A stretch of 64,000 nucleotides of DNA from Parvibaculum sp. (GTDB taxonomy: Bacteria; Pseudomonadota; Alphaproteobacteria; Parvibaculales; Parvibaculaceae): contig NZ_JAHBYN010000001.1 of NCBI RefSeq assembly GCF_019635935.1, forward strand, positions 3,377,532 to 3,441,531, read 5' to 3'. Within the stretch, counting starts at the first letter, position 1, and each line of letters opens with the position of its first letter. A model generated the notes under the pieces. The model saw nothing but the letters and a program-made list of their open reading frames with translations, ran no database searches and was not told where the DNA came from. Positions 1 through 11,073 of the stretch are shown here, piece after piece. Made by a program: the position numbers and the translations under genes.

Positions 1-437
1 GTTGCCGCCCGCGCCGACTCCTCGATAAACTCCTCCCAATCCTCGTCCGTCCATTGACTGGGATGTGGCGCGGGATTGGCGGCGACAGGTGTGTGGGGTC
101 CTCCCGGCGGCGGCGCGTATCGGTTGAAGCCATCCGGGTCTGTGTCCCGCAGGCGGTCGCCCTCGTCAATGATACGGAAAAATATGCGTTCGAGCACGAG
201 GCGCAACTGAAGGCGAGATGGTCGGAAGCTGGCTGGGGCGTTCATCAGGAGCTTTCCCGTTGTGTCGAGGGCTACCGAGAAGCGACGGGCGCGCTGACGC
301 GCCTGACGCGGCTCGGCTGTCCGCAGCGACCACGCGAGGTGGCTCCGGCCGAGGGCCTCCCGAAGCGGACCCGCAAGCCTCGCACGCCAGTAGTAAATCG
401 GACCTCTACGATAGAGGTGAATGTGATTGGACGGCAC
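1..437 (-). CDS. Tyrosine recombinase/phage integrase, N-terminal part (runs off left edge)
   Basis: Reading the minus strand from a GTG at 437 gives an open frame of about 145 codons that is still open at base 1; a TAA lies in frame about 17 codons upstream. A purine-rich AGAGAGG about 7 bases before the GTG could be the ribosome site. The start reads HLYRRGPIYYWRARLAG followed by SLRTAEPRQARQRARR, the pattern of the N-terminal domain (DUF6538-like) of many island and phage integrases. The catalytic R-H-R-Y domain would lie beyond the edge and is not seen. The gene begins 108 bases past the 3' end of tRNA-Gln on the same strand, the usual place for an integrase whose island entered at the tRNA. 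The family call is from recall of the motif, not a search. Confidence 0.72.
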   Translation of the reverse strand, partial: MPSNHIHLYRRGPIYYWRARLAGPLREALGRSHLAWSLRTAEPRQARQRARRFSVALDTTGKLLMNAPASFRPSRLQLRLVLERIFFRIIDEGDRLRDTDPDGFNRYAPPPGGPHTPVAANPAPHPSQWTDEDWEEFIEESARAA

Positions 438-544
438 GGTCTGGCCTCTCTGCGAGCCGTGTGCCGCACGCAGGTGTTACACATGCGTGTTGCAGCGGCG
501 GTGGAGCCCGAGAAGCCGTTAGTTATCAGCATGTTAAGGAAAAT

Positions 545-618
545 TGGCTGGGGGACTAGGATTCGAACCTAGACTGGCGGAGTCAGAGTCCGCTGTCCTA
601 CCGTTAGACGATCCCCCA
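545..618 (-). tRNA. tRNA-Gln (anticodon CTG)
   Basis: The minus strand folds as a full cloverleaf: acceptor TGGGGGA paired with TCCCCCA, D-arm, anticodon stem GCGGA/TCCGC with loop CTCTGAC (anticodon CTG, read CUG, for codon CAG), and a T-arm with TTCGAATC. The discriminator is G and the terminal CCA is encoded (545-547). A tyrosine-recombinase gene starts just downstream, so the 3' end of this tRNA is a likely attachment site. Confidence 0.97.
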
Positions 619-842
619 AAGCGCCGAGCAAAGCTCCGATTTTCGCCGTTTTCGGCCGGGAATCGAGAGCGGCATGCGCCTTGGTCGCGCGGGCGAAACC
701 TAGTCGCCGCCCCCCTGTTCGTCAACCTCGGGGATGGCGCCGGGCCCGGGCGCGCGCGGCTTTACCGCGGGGCTCAGGCTGCTAGACTGAACCCAACTGA
801 AAGAACAGGGAATCCGGTCGGAAGCGCGGTGCGCGTAAAGCG

Positions 843-2219
843 ATGCCTCGCCGCTTCCCGGGTCTGAGAACCGTGCGCCCAGAAACCGACGGCGGTTCGG
901 GCGGCCCAGACGGGGCCGCCGCCGCTGAAAAGGGCCTGTCCGCGCCGCGCCAGCCTTCCGGGGAGGGTGCTGCCGGCTCCGGGGCCGCGACCGCCGATCC
1001 GGCCCCCGAGCCGGAGGCGACGCAGAGCCGTGCCGACGGCGCATCCAATGGCGAATCCGCTCCTCCGAAAAAGCGCCGCCGCCGGCGCGGCCGTCGTGCT
1101 GGCCGCCAGGGCGAGCGCACAGGGGCGCCCAAACCATCCGCACAGCCGCACAACGGCACGCCGCCCGCGTCGCGCGCACCCGCCGACACGCTTTATGCGG
1201 CGCTCGATCTCGGCACCAACAATTGCCGGCTGCTGATCGCCCGCCGCAGCAGCGACGGTTTCAATGTCGTCGATGCCTATTCGCGCATCGTGCGGCTCGG
1301 CGAGGGTCTCGCCCGCACCGGCGCGCTGAGCGAGGCCGCGATGACCCGCGCCATCGATGCACTGAAAATCTGCGCCGACAAGATGCGCCGCCGCGGCGTC
1401 GTCCGCGCCCGGACCATCGCCACCGCCGCCTGCCGCACGGCGTCCAACAGCGACGCCTTCATCGAGAGCGTGAAAAGCCAGACCGGCCTATCGCTCGAAA
1501 TCGTCTCGACCGAAGACGAGGCGCGCCTCGCGGTCGCGGGCTGCGCGCCGCTGCTCGATCCGGGCTGCACCTCGGCGCTGGTCTTCGACATCGGCGGCGG
1601 CTCCACCGAATTGATCTGGGTGCGGATGCCGGGCGACGATCGTCGCGGCCGGCCGGTGATCGGCGACTGGATTTCGCTGCCCTGCGGCGTCGTCACGCTG
1701 GCCGAACATCACGGCGGCGTCGATGTGCCGGCCGAACTCTACGACCGCATGGTCGCCGAAGTCGGCGAGCAATTGACGCCGTTCCACGAGCGCATCCGCG
1801 CGATGGAAGCGGGCGAGGGCGGTTTCCATTTGCTCGGCACCTCCGGCACGGTCACGACCATCGCAGGCGTCCATCTCGGCCTCGAACGCTACGACCGCAC
1901 GCGCGTCGACGGCGTCTGGATTTCGCCCGGCGATGTTCAGCGCGTCACGCAGTCGCTGCTGGCGATGGACTACGGCAAGCGCGCCGCGCATCCCTGCGTC
2001 GGCGGCGAGCGCGCCGATCTGGTGCTGGCCGGTTGCGCGATTTTCGAGGCGATTGCGCGCGCCTGGCCGGCCGAACGTCTGCGCGTTGCCGATCGCGGCC
2101 TGCGCGAGGGTATTCTGATGTCGCTGATCGAAGCGGATGCGCGCCGCGGCCGCCGCCGTCGCCGGAGGCGCCGCCGCAATGCCCATCGCGCTTCCGAAGC
2201 GCCGGCGCAGGTGAACTGA
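843..2219 (+). CDS. ppx: Ppx/GppA family exopolyphosphatase-type phosphatase
   Basis: This is an ASKHA-fold phosphatase of the Ppx/GppA family, which splits phosphate from polyphosphate or converts pppGpp to ppGpp. The catalytic domain begins near residue 117 with phosphate loop [13 protein letters not shown]. The second loop [12 protein letters not shown] lies near residue 247 and [10 protein letters not shown] near 335. Ahead of it is a 115-residue low-complexity extension with a basic run ([14 protein letters not shown], about 75-88). The C-terminus carries another Arg tract ([12 protein letters not shown]). These basic ends are absent from E. coli Ppx and may bind polyphosphate or RNA (inference). 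It stops one base before rlmE, so the two are probably co-transcribed. Which substrate is used cannot be told from sequence. Confidence 0.9.
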   Translation: MPRRFPGLRTVRPETDGGSGGPDGAAAAEKGLSAPRQPSGEGAAGSGAATADPAPEPEATQSRADGASNGESAPPKKRRRRRGRRAGRQGERTGAPKPSAQPHNGTPPASRAPADTLYAALDLGTNNCRLLIARRSSDGFNVVDAYSRIVRLGEGLARTGALSEAAMTRAIDALKICADKMRRRGVVRARTIATAACRTASNSDAFIESVKSQTGLSLEIVSTEDEARLAVAGCAPLLDPGCTSALVFDIGGGSTELIWVRMPGDDRRGRPVIGDWISLPCGVVTLAEHHGGVDVPAELYDRMVAEVGEQLTPFHERIRAMEAGEGGFHLLGTSGTVTTIAGVHLGLERYDRTRVDGVWISPGDVQRVTQSLLAMDYGKRAAHPCVGGERADLVLAGCAIFEAIARAWPAERLRVADRGLREGILMSLIEADARRGRRRRRRRRRNAHRASEAPAQVN

Positions 2220-2220
2220 C

Positions 2221-2973
2221 ATGGCGGCAGGCGACAAGACCGGCAAAGGCGGCAAGGGCGCGGGCAGCGGCGCTCGCACGTTGAAAGTGCGCGTCAAGAC
2301 CGCGCGCCGGCGCAGCAACTCCTCGACGCGCTGGCTGCAGCGCCAGCTCAACGATCCTTATGTCCATGCCGCGAAGCGCGAAGGCTATCGCTCGCGCGCC
2401 GCCTTCAAGCTTGCTGAAATCGACGACAAGTATCGATTCCTGAAACCCGGTGGTCGTGTGGTCGATCTCGGCTGCGCGCCGGGCGGCTGGAGCCAGGTGG
2501 CGGTCGCCCGCGTCAATGCGCAAGGCACGGCGGGCAACCGCCAAGGCCGTGTCATCGGCCTCGACTATCTCGAAATGGATCCCGTGCCGGGCGCCACCAT
2601 CCTGCAACTCGACTTTCTTGACGAAGGCGCCGATACGCGCGTGAAGGAGCTGCTGGCGGGCGAGGCCGATGTCGTGCTGTCCGACATGGCCGCGCCGACG
2701 ACCGGCCACAAACAGACCGACCACATGCGCATTATGTCGCTCTGCGAGATCGCCGCCCAGTTCGCGGTCGAGGTGCTGGCGCCGGGCGGCACCTTCCTCG
2801 CCAAGGTGCTACGCGGCGGCACAGAGAATGAATTGCTGGTGCTCCTGAAGCGCCATTTTCAGACCGTCCGCCATGTGAAACCCAAGGCGAGCCGCGCCGA
2901 TTCGGCCGAGATGTATGTGCTGGCCCAAGGCTTTAAGGGCCGTTCCGCAAGCGATTCGGCAGACGCCGAATGA
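2221..2973 (+). CDS. rlmE: 23S rRNA (uridine-2'-O-)-methyltransferase RlmE (FtsJ)
   Basis: RlmE methylates the ribose of U2552 (E. coli numbering) in the 23S rRNA A loop, a late step in 50S assembly. After a basic N-terminal tail ([12 protein letters not shown], then [10 protein letters not shown]) comes [11 protein letters not shown] and the SAM-binding [16 protein letters not shown] near residue 80. [17 protein letters not shown] carries the catalytic Asp. FLAKVLRGG follows, and the last 30 residues include [19 protein letters not shown]. The K-D-K-E tetrad of the family is therefore present. The length of 250 aa exceeds E. coli RlmE (about 209) because of the tail and an insert around 96-104. 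It sits directly after ppx, as in many alphaproteobacteria. Confidence 0.95.
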   Translation: MAAGDKTGKGGKGAGSGARTLKVRVKTARRRSNSSTRWLQRQLNDPYVHAAKREGYRSRAAFKLAEIDDKYRFLKPGGRVVDLGCAPGGWSQVAVARVNAQGTAGNRQGRVIGLDYLEMDPVPGATILQLDFLDEGADTRVKELLAGEADVVLSDMAAPTTGHKQTDHMRIMSLCEIAAQFAVEVLAPGGTFLAKVLRGGTENELLVLLKRHFQTVRHVKPKASRADSAEMYVLAQGFKGRSASDSADAE

Positions 2974-3014
2974 CGCCCCAAAACTGCCTTTGCATTCCCC
3001 GATATAGATGTTAA

Positions 3015-4538
<1,524 letters not shown>

Positions 4539-4566
4539 CCTGGCATCGCGACACCGGGAGCCTGAA

Positions 4567-5865
4567 ATGACGCCCGGCGCACGCCTGCAATCGGCCATCG
4601 GCATTCTGACCGGCATCTTCGAAACACGCCAACCGGCCGACCGCGCCTTCGACGCATGGGCGCGCTCCAGCCGCTTTGCCGGTTCGAAGGATCGCGCGGC
4701 CGTCAGCGAAATCGTCTTCTCCGTCCTTCGTCATCGCGCGCAGCTCGCGGCCGCCACCGGCTCGGATGCGCCGCAGCTACTAGCCTTCGCGGCAATTGCT
4801 TTGCTGCAAGGGGAGGGCGCGGATGCCGCCGCCGCGCGCGCCGACGGCACGCCCCATGCGCCATCGCCGCTGACCGACGACGAAACCGCCGCGCTCCGTG
4901 CCGCCGCCCTGCCGGGCCCGGACGCGCCGCCATGGGTCAGGCTCAACTATCCCGAATGGTTGCATCCCGAATTCGAGGCCGCGCTGGGGAACTCGCTCGA
5001 AGCCGAAATGGCTGCGCTGATGGAACGTGCGCCCACGGATCTCCGCGTCAATGCGCTGAAAGCGACGCGCGACCGGGCGATGGCGCTGCTCGCGGATGAG
5101 AACGTCGAGACCGAACCGACGCCGCTTTCGCCCTGGGGCCTGCGCCTCACCGGCCGCGCCAACATTCTGGGCCTCGCAAGTTTCCGCGACGGCGTGATCG
5201 AGTTGCAGGACGAGGGGTCGCAGCTCGCCTGTCTGGCGACGGGCGTGACGCCCGGCGAGCAAGTGGTCGATCTCTGCGCCGGTGGCGGCGGCAAGTCATT
5301 GGCGCTCGCCGCGATGATGCGCAATCGCGGTCAGGTCCACGCCTGCGACACCGATGCCCGCCGCCTCGGCAAGCTGATGCCCCGTGCCCAGCGCGCCGGC
5401 ATCCGCAACATCCAGACGCGCACCCTCGGCCGATTTGCGCCCGGCGCAGCGGATGCCGACCTCGCCGATCTCGAAGCGCGCATGGATTGCGTGCTGGTCG
5501 ATGCGCCTTGCAGCGGCACCGGCGCCTGGCGGCGCAACCCCGACGCCCGCTGGCGCATCGATCCCGAAACGCTCGCCGGTTACCGCGCCGCGCAATCCGA
5601 AGTGCTGGCGCGCGCCGCCCGGCTGCTCCGTCCCGGCGGCCGCCTCGTCTATGTCACTTGTTCGATGCTGCCGTCGGAAAACGAAAAACAGGTCGAGGCT
5701 TTTCAGGCCGCCCATACGGATTTCGCCGCAATGCCGTGGCGCTCGCTCTGGCCCGCCGATATCGCTCCGCCGCCGCATGCAAACGACGGTGCATACCTGC
5801 GCCTGACGCCCGGCAGTGCCGGAACCGACGGCTTTTTCATCGCCATCCTGCGGCGGGAGGGCTGA
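4567..5865 (+). CDS. rsmB: 16S rRNA (cytosine-C5)-methyltransferase, RsmB/NOL1-NOP2-sun family
   Basis: This RNA m5C methyltransferase has an N-terminal RNA-binding region (NusB-like, residues 1 to about 140). The Rossmann domain has SAM motif VVDLCAGGGGKSLALA (about 235-250). Both conserved cysteines are present: the DAPCSGTGAWRRNPD loop and YVTCSMLPSENE. The 432 aa match RsmB (E. coli position C967), but other family members share this layout, so the exact target cytosine is inferred. It begins 28 bases after guaB. Confidence 0.88.
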   Translation: MTPGARLQSAIGILTGIFETRQPADRAFDAWARSSRFAGSKDRAAVSEIVFSVLRHRAQLAAATGSDAPQLLAFAAIALLQGEGADAAAARADGTPHAPSPLTDDETAALRAAALPGPDAPPWVRLNYPEWLHPEFEAALGNSLEAEMAALMERAPTDLRVNALKATRDRAMALLADENVETEPTPLSPWGLRLTGRANILGLASFRDGVIELQDEGSQLACLATGVTPGEQVVDLCAGGGGKSLALAAMMRNRGQVHACDTDARRLGKLMPRAQRAGIRNIQTRTLGRFAPGAADADLADLEARMDCVLVDAPCSGTGAWRRNPDARWRIDPETLAGYRAAQSEVLARAARLLRPGGRLVYVTCSMLPSENEKQVEAFQAAHTDFAAMPWRSLWPADIAPPPHANDGAYLRLTPGSAGTDGFFIAILRREG

Positions 5866-5948
5866 CGATGTTGCGCTGCGGCAGAAGGCTTGACGGATTT
5901 CGGGAAGGATGGTCTATCGAACCACATACCCCCCGAAAGCCCGGACCT

Positions 5949-6434
5949 ATGCCCGCCGCCGCTCTCCGAACCCCGTTCCGATCTGTGTTCCCGGCGGCCC
6001 TTGCGCTGCTGCTGGCGCTGGCGCCATGCGTCGCCCATGCAGTCGATGAAGCCTCGATGCGCCGTTCGGCCGAACTCGGCGAACGCGGTATTGAAACGGC
6101 GGCGGCCGGCGATCTTCCGGCCGCGCAATGGCTCCTCGAACGCGCCATCGCGGCCAATCCCGCCAATGCGCGCGCCTACGCCCATCTCGGCAGCGTTCAT
6201 CAGTCGAAAGGCGACACGCGCCTTGCCCGCAAATACTACGGCATCGCGCTCGAGATCGATCCGACCGAGCCCGACGCATTGAACCGCCTCGCGCAGCTCG
6301 ACATCGCGCAGGGCAATCGCGCGGCCGCCGAGCAGCGCCTTCGCATCCTGCGTTTCCATTGCGAAAACTGCGTACAGACACAAGAACTCGCGCGCCTGCT
6401 TTCATCCGGAACCGCCGCGCCCCTCGAACCTTGA
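5949..6434 (+). CDS. Secreted TPR-repeat protein of unknown function
   Basis: This is a 161-residue protein with a clear signal peptide: basic start, then VFPAALALLLALAPCVAHA, with cleavage likely after AHA. Two to three tetratricopeptide units follow (AQWLLERAIAANPANARAYAHLG; LARKYYGIALEIDPTEPDALNRLA). A pair of cysteines (FHCENCVQ) lies near the C-terminus. TPRs mediate protein contacts, so a periplasmic scaffolding role is likely, but no partner is evident. The ATG at 5949 is chosen because it puts the signal peptide at the N-terminus. An upstream in-frame ATG at 5868 would bury it. Confidence 0.7.
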   Translation: MPAAALRTPFRSVFPAALALLLALAPCVAHAVDEASMRRSAELGERGIETAAAGDLPAAQWLLERAIAANPANARAYAHLGSVHQSKGDTRLARKYYGIALEIDPTEPDALNRLAQLDIAQGNRAAAEQRLRILRFHCENCVQTQELARLLSSGTAAPLEP

Positions 6435-6443
6435 AGTTGGACG

Positions 6444-7994
6444 ATGAACGAAGACCGTATTCTCATTATCGATTTCGGTAGCCAGGTTACGCAGCTCATC
6501 GCGCGCCGCGTTCGCGAAAGCGGCGTCTATTGCGAGATCGTACCCTTCAACAAGGCCGATGGCCTCGACAAGCTTTTCGCTCCGAAGGCGGTCATCCTGT
6601 CGGGTGGCCCGGCAAGTGTCACCGGCATCGGCACGCCGCGCGCACCGGAATGGGTTTTCAAGGCCGGCGTTCCCGTTCTCGGCATCTGCTACGGCGAGCA
6701 AACCATGTGCGCCCAGCTCGGCGGCAAGGTCGAGAGTTCCGACGAGCGCGAGTTCGGCCGCGCCGTCATCGAGGTGTTGGAGGACAGCCCGCTCTTCGAA
6801 GGGTTGTTGCAGGCGGGTGAAAGCGAGCCGGTCTGGATGAGCCATGGCGACCGCGTTGTCGCGCTCCCGTCGGGCTTCAAGACCATCGCCGTCAGCCGCA
6901 ACGCGCCCTTCGCCGCCATCGCCGACGAGGAGCGCCGCTTCTACGGTGTGCAGTTCCATCCCGAAGTCGTGCACACGCCGCGCGGCGCCGCGATGCTGAA
7001 AAACTTCACGCACAAGATCGCCGGCTGCAAGGGCGGCTGGACGATGGCCGCCTTCAAGGAAACCGAAATTGCCAAGGTCCGCGCCCAGGTCGGCAAGGGC
7101 AAAGTGATTTGCGGCCTCTCGGGCGGCGTCGATTCATCCGTGGTCGCCGTGTTGCTGCACGAAGCCATTGGCGATCAGCTTCAATGCGTTTTCGTCGACA
7201 CCGGCATGATGCGTGCCGGCGAGGCCGATCAGGTCGTCAACCTCTTCCGCCACCACTACAACATTCCGCTGGTCAACCGCGACGCGACGGACCTTTTCCT
7301 CGGCAAGCTCGACGGCGTCTCCGACCCCGAGAAAAAACGCAAGATCATTGGCGCAACCTTCATCGACGTCTTTGAGGAGGAAGCGAAAAAGGTCGGCGGC
7401 GCCGACTTCCTGGCGCAAGGCACGCTTTACCCGGACGTCATCGAAAGCGTCTCCTTCGCGGGCGGACCCTCGGTCACGATCAAGAGCCACCACAATGTCG
7501 GCGGCCTGCCTGAACGCATGAACATGCAGCTCGTCGAGCCCCTGCGCGAACTCTTCAAGGACGAGGTGCGCATCCTCGGCCGCGAGCTCGGCCTGCCGGA
7601 AGAATTTGTCGGCCGCCATCCGTTCCCCGGTCCCGGCCTCGCGATCCGCGTGCCGGGCGAGATCACGCGCGAAAAACTCGACATCCTGCGCAAGGCCGAC
7701 GTGATCTATCTCGACGAGATCCGCAAGGCCGGTCTCTACGACACGATCTGGCAGGCTTTCGCGGTGCTGCTGCCGGTGCGCACCGTCGGCGTCATGGGCG
7801 ACGAACGCACATATGATTATGTCTGCGCGCTGCGCGCCGTCACCTCCATCGACGGCATGACGGCCGACTACTACCCGTTCAGCCACGATTTCCTGGGCCA
7901 CGTCTCGACGCGCATCATCAACGAAGTCCGCGGCATCAACCGCGTCGTCTACGACGTTACGTCGAAGCCGCCGGGAACAATTGAGTGGGAGTGA
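6444..7994 (+). CDS. guaA: GMP synthase (glutamine-hydrolysing)
   Basis: GuaA aminates XMP to GMP using ATP and glutamine. The class I glutamine amidotransferase domain (1 to about 195) has the nucleophile in LGICYGEQ and the His/Glu pair in [10 protein letters not shown]. The ATP pyrophosphatase domain has the P-loop [10 protein letters not shown] near residue 225. The dimerisation domain ends in the conserved KPPGTIEWE. At 516 aa it matches the family. It starts 10 bases after the TPR gene and completes the guaB-guaA pathway. It ends 6 bases from the convergent asd gene, with no visible terminator between them. Confidence 0.98.
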   Translation: MNEDRILIIDFGSQVTQLIARRVRESGVYCEIVPFNKADGLDKLFAPKAVILSGGPASVTGIGTPRAPEWVFKAGVPVLGICYGEQTMCAQLGGKVESSDEREFGRAVIEVLEDSPLFEGLLQAGESEPVWMSHGDRVVALPSGFKTIAVSRNAPFAAIADEERRFYGVQFHPEVVHTPRGAAMLKNFTHKIAGCKGGWTMAAFKETEIAKVRAQVGKGKVICGLSGGVDSSVVAVLLHEAIGDQLQCVFVDTGMMRAGEADQVVNLFRHHYNIPLVNRDATDLFLGKLDGVSDPEKKRKIIGATFIDVFEEEAKKVGGADFLAQGTLYPDVIESVSFAGGPSVTIKSHHNVGGLPERMNMQLVEPLRELFKDEVRILGRELGLPEEFVGRHPFPGPGLAIRVPGEITREKLDILRKADVIYLDEIRKAGLYDTIWQAFAVLLPVRTVGVMGDERTYDYVCALRAVTSIDGMTADYYPFSHDFLGHVSTRIINEVRGINRVVYDVTSKPPGTIEWE

Positions 7995-8000
7995 TCGCGC

Positions 8001-9017
8001 TCAGCGCTTGACGAGAATCTCGCCGATCTGCACCGCGTTCAGCGCTGCGCCTTTCAGCAGCTGGTCGCCGGCGACGAACATCGCGATCGAGCGTCCGCTC
8101 GGATCGGAAATATCCTGCCTGATGCGGCCGACCAGAATGTCGTCCTGACCGGACGCATCCTTCGGCATCGGGAAATAGTTCCCCGCCACGTCGTCGACGA
8201 TCTTGATGCCCGGCGCGGTGGAAAGAATTTCGCGCACCTGATCCGGCGAAATCGGCTTCTCGCATTCGAAGTCGAGCGCTTCGGAATGCGCGCGCAACAC
8301 CGGCACGCGGACGCAGGTCGCCGTCACGCGAATGTCGGGATCGCTGAAAATCTTCTTGGTCTCCTTCACCATCTTCAGCTCTTCCTCGTTGTAGCCCGTC
8401 TCCGGGTCGACATTCGAGTTGTGGCTGAAAACGTTGAAAGGGTAGGGGTGCGGAATGATCTTCTGCTCGAACGGCTCGCCCTTCAGGAAAGCGCGCGTCG
8501 CCTGTTCGAGTTCTTCCATCGCCGCTGCGCCCGCGCCCGACGCCGCCTGATAGGTCGCGGCGACAATGCGCTTGACGCGATTGACCTTGTGGATCGGCCA
8601 GAGTGGCGTGATTGCAATGATGGTCGAGCAGTTCGGATTGGCGATGACGCCCTTGTGCCCGAGCGCCGCCTCCGGGTTGATTTCCGGGATCACCAGCGGC
8701 ACGTCGGGGTCCATGCGGAAGGCCGACGAATTGTCGATCATCACCGCGCCGGCATCCTTCACCGCCTTGAGGAACCGCTTCGAAATGCCGCCGCCCGCCG
8801 AGAAAAAGGCGATATCGACGCCCGCAAAGCTCGCATCCGTCAATTCCTCGACGAGAATGTCCTTGCCGCGGAAGCGCATGGTTTTGCCGGCCGATCGCGC
8901 CGAAGCCAGCAGCTTCAGTTCCTTCACCGGGAAGTTGCGTTCCTCAAGGCAGCGGATCATCTCGACGCCGACGGCGCCGGTCGCGCCCGCAATGGCGACG
9001 ACGGGGTTCGAAATCAT
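8001..9017 (-). CDS. asd: Aspartate-semialdehyde dehydrogenase
   Basis: Asd reduces aspartyl phosphate to aspartate semialdehyde with NADPH, feeding lysine/DAP, threonine and methionine synthesis. The NADP-binding start is VVAIAGATGAVGVEM, the catalytic Cys lies in VIANPNCSTII, and the family helix AASGAGAAAMEEL follows. HSEALDFECEKPIS lies near the end. The start at 9017 gives MISNPVVAIAG, the expected N-terminus. An upstream in-frame ATG at 9047 would add ten unrelated residues. It is 338 aa, of normal length. Confidence 0.96.
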   Translation of the reverse strand: MISNPVVAIAGATGAVGVEMIRCLEERNFPVKELKLLASARSAGKTMRFRGKDILVEELTDASFAGVDIAFFSAGGGISKRFLKAVKDAGAVMIDNSSAFRMDPDVPLVIPEINPEAALGHKGVIANPNCSTIIAITPLWPIHKVNRVKRIVAATYQAASGAGAAAMEELEQATRAFLKGEPFEQKIIPHPYPFNVFSHNSNVDPETGYNEEELKMVKETKKIFSDPDIRVTATCVRVPVLRAHSEALDFECEKPISPDQVREILSTAPGIKIVDDVAGNYFPMPKDASGQDDILVGRIRQDISDPSGRSIAMFVAGDQLLKGAALNAVQIGEILVKR

Positions 9018-9108
9018 GTGTCTCGGGCTCCGGACAGGGCCGCACACCGGCCCTCTGAATTTGCGCCGTGCCTATAACAGCAGCGCCGCCTCCGGACAAG
9101 GCCGGCGC

Positions 9109-9624
9109 TCAGCGGAAGCTTTCGACGATCTCCGAAACCCGCTTGAAGAAATGCAGGCCCTGCTCGATTTCCTCGTCTGTCATATAGTCGATGATCCGCT
9201 GCACATAGGCCTCGCCGCCCGCGATCATCTTCTTCATATGGGTCTCGCCCTTGGGCGTAAGAATGACGATTTTCTCCCGCCCCGATTTCGGGTTCTCGAC
9301 CATCCGCACCAGTTCCAGCGGCGGCAGGGCCATGGCCCGGAGCGCCTTGGTGATGGCGGCGCCTGATATCTCGAACCAGGTTTCGAGCGACCGCTCGATG
9401 GCCTTGCGGTCCATTTGCCGGCCGCCTTCGCCCTCCGAATGGATCAGCCACAGCATCGCCACCTGGTGACGGCTGAGCTGCCCGGCGCGCAGCGCGTCCT
9501 CCACGCCGATGCCCGCCTTGTAGTGGATGGGGTAGTAATATTCGAGGAAGCGCAGGGCCCCCTGAGGTATTTGCGATGCGGCCCCGCCGCCCGCCTTCCC
9601 GCTACTGGCCTTCTTGACCGCCAC
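9109..9624 (-). CDS. MarR-family transcriptional regulator
   Basis: This 171-residue protein has a winged-helix MarR fold: LSRHQVAMLWLIHSEG, a recognition region near ISGAAITKALRAM, and the wing LVRMVENPKSGREKIVILTPKG. MarR dimers bind palindromes and often control a divergent gene. The start is placed at GTG 9624 because AAAGGA lies 7 to 8 bases upstream; an in-frame ATG at 9690 would add 22 residues. It is divergent from the cytochrome P450 gene, with an 11-bp inverted repeat between them at 9707-9735 that is the obvious operator candidate. The ligand is unknown. Confidence 0.85.
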   Translation of the reverse strand: MAVKKASSGKAGGGAASQIPQGALRFLEYYYPIHYKAGIGVEDALRAGQLSRHQVAMLWLIHSEGEGGRQMDRKAIERSLETWFEISGAAITKALRAMALPPLELVRMVENPKSGREKIVILTPKGETHMKKMIAGGEAYVQRIIDYMTDEEIEQGLHFFKRVSEIVESFR

Positions 9625-9706
9625 ACGCCTGTCCTTTCGCTGCGCGGCCCGAAGGCGCGCGATTCCTTTGGTGCATCCTAGCGCGGACACCGCCCGTTTC
9701 TGCGGT

Positions 9707-9735
9707 ATAAACTATTTACAAAAGAAATAGTTTAT
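9707..9735. promoter_or_regulatory. Perfect 11-bp inverted repeat, probable MarR operator
   Basis: The arms ATAAACTATTT (9707-9717) and AAATAGTTTAT (9725-9735) are exact reverse complements around a 7-base spacer. The element is AT-rich in a GC-rich neighbourhood. It lies between the divergent marR-type gene and the P450 gene. Size and placement fit MarR dimer binding that would control both promoters. No binding evidence is available. Confidence 0.6.
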
Positions 9736-9798
9736 GAAATGAATTATAAAGACGAATGGCCGGCAAGGCCGAAAGCGGGCGCGAAAGGGGAGAGAAGA

Positions 9799-11073
9799 AT
9801 GCAGAACAGCCGGACAGCCGATGCCGCGGGAGACGAACTTGTGGCGCTGGTCGCAGCGCTCCCCACGGGCGACACCATTGCCGCGCCCTATGCACTCTAC
9901 GACCGACTCAGGCCCCACGCCCCGGTCTATGGCTATCGGGACTACCCGCCGGGCACGGTGCCGGATGCCGACGAGGCGGTCACGGCCTGGGTGCTACTGG
10001 ACTACGACCAGGTCTCAGCCGCGGCCCGCGACCACCGCGTCTTCTCGTCGCGCGACCCGCTTCAGGAGCAGTCCTCGGCGCCGACCCTGATGCTGGTCAA
10101 TCACGACAACCCCGAACACGACCGCCTGCGCGGCATCGTCAATCTGGCCTTCTCCCGGCCGCGCGTCGAGGCGCTGGACCCCTGGGTGCGCGAGATCGTC
10201 GACAGCATGGTCGCGGACCTCGGCGAGCGCGACGTCGAGGTGATGGAGGCGCTCGCGGCGCGCATTCCAGCGCGCATCATGGTCGGGCTGCTCGGGCTTC
10301 CCGAAAACGTCGTCGACCGCTTCCGTCACTGGGCGACCGCCTTCATGCTCTCGGCCGATCTATCGCCGGCCGAACGCGAGGCGAGCAACGGCGAACTGGT
10401 CGAATATTTCGTCGGAATCGTCACCGAACATGACCGCGCGCTGAAGGCCGGCGAGACTTTGCCGGACAGCCTGATCGTCGCGCTCTTGAAGGCGGACGCC
10501 GGCGGCGAAAAGCTGACCCTCGACGAGGTGATCCGCTTCTGCATCACGCTGGTGGTCGCCGGTTCCGAAACGACGACCTTCCTGCTCGGCAACCTGCTTC
10601 ACAATCTGGCGGCAATGCCCGGGGTGCGCGCGCAACTTGCCGCCGACCGCAAGCTCGTCGGCGCCTTCATCGACGAGAGCCTGCGCCACAGCGGCCCGCC
10701 GCAGCGTTTGTTCCGCGTCGCGACGCAGGATGTCGAGATCGGCGGAAAATATATCGCGGAAGGAGATTGGGTGGCGCTCTTCTTTGCCGCCGCAAATCAC
10801 GATCCGAAAGTATTCCCGGATCCTTCCCGCTTCGACATCACGCGGCCGAACCTCAACAAGCAACTCACCTTCGGCGTCGGTATCCATCACTGCCTCGGCT
10901 CGGCGTTGGCGCGCATGGAAGGCCGGGCGCTCGTCGAAACCATGCTGGATCGCATGTCCGACATACGTCTCGGCGATGCGCCGCCGGTGCCGCAGCGCGC
11001 AAGCCTGCTCAATCATGGCTTCGACAGCCTGACGCTTCGTTTCACACCAGCCCGCCCGGAGGCCGCCGAATGA
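9799..11073 (+). CDS. Cytochrome P450 monooxygenase
   Basis: This is a soluble class I bacterial P450 of 424 aa. The I-helix oxygen-activation motif is VVAGSETTT, the K-helix ExxR is ESLR, and the heme-Cys loop is [15 protein letters not shown]. The N-terminus has no membrane anchor. The start at 9799 follows GGGGAGAGAAGA; an in-frame ATG at 9739 would add 20 residues and overlap the operator region. It shares an ATGA overlap with a SnoaL-like gene. No ferredoxin or ferredoxin reductase is nearby, so electrons must come from genes elsewhere. Substrate unknown; a terpenoid, steroid, fatty acid or xenobiotic is possible. Confidence 0.95.
   Translation: MQNSRTADAAGDELVALVAALPTGDTIAAPYALYDRLRPHAPVYGYRDYPPGTVPDADEAVTAWVLLDYDQVSAAARDHRVFSSRDPLQEQSSAPTLMLVNHDNPEHDRLRGIVNLAFSRPRVEALDPWVREIVDSMVADLGERDVEVMEALAARIPARIMVGLLGLPENVVDRFRHWATAFMLSADLSPAEREASNGELVEYFVGIVTEHDRALKAGETLPDSLIVALLKADAGGEKLTLDEVIRFCITLVVAGSETTTFLLGNLLHNLAAMPGVRAQLAADRKLVGAFIDESLRHSGPPQRLFRVATQDVEIGGKYIAEGDWVALFFAAANHDPKVFPDPSRFDITRPNLNKQLTFGVGIHHCLGSALARMEGRALVETMLDRMSDIRLGDAPPVPQRASLLNHGFDSLTLRFTPARPEAAE

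Noticed and set aside
54..572. Plus-strand frame of 172 codons at the left end
   Set aside because: It runs antisense through the integrase start and the tRNA-Gln; the minus strand gives the recognisable protein.
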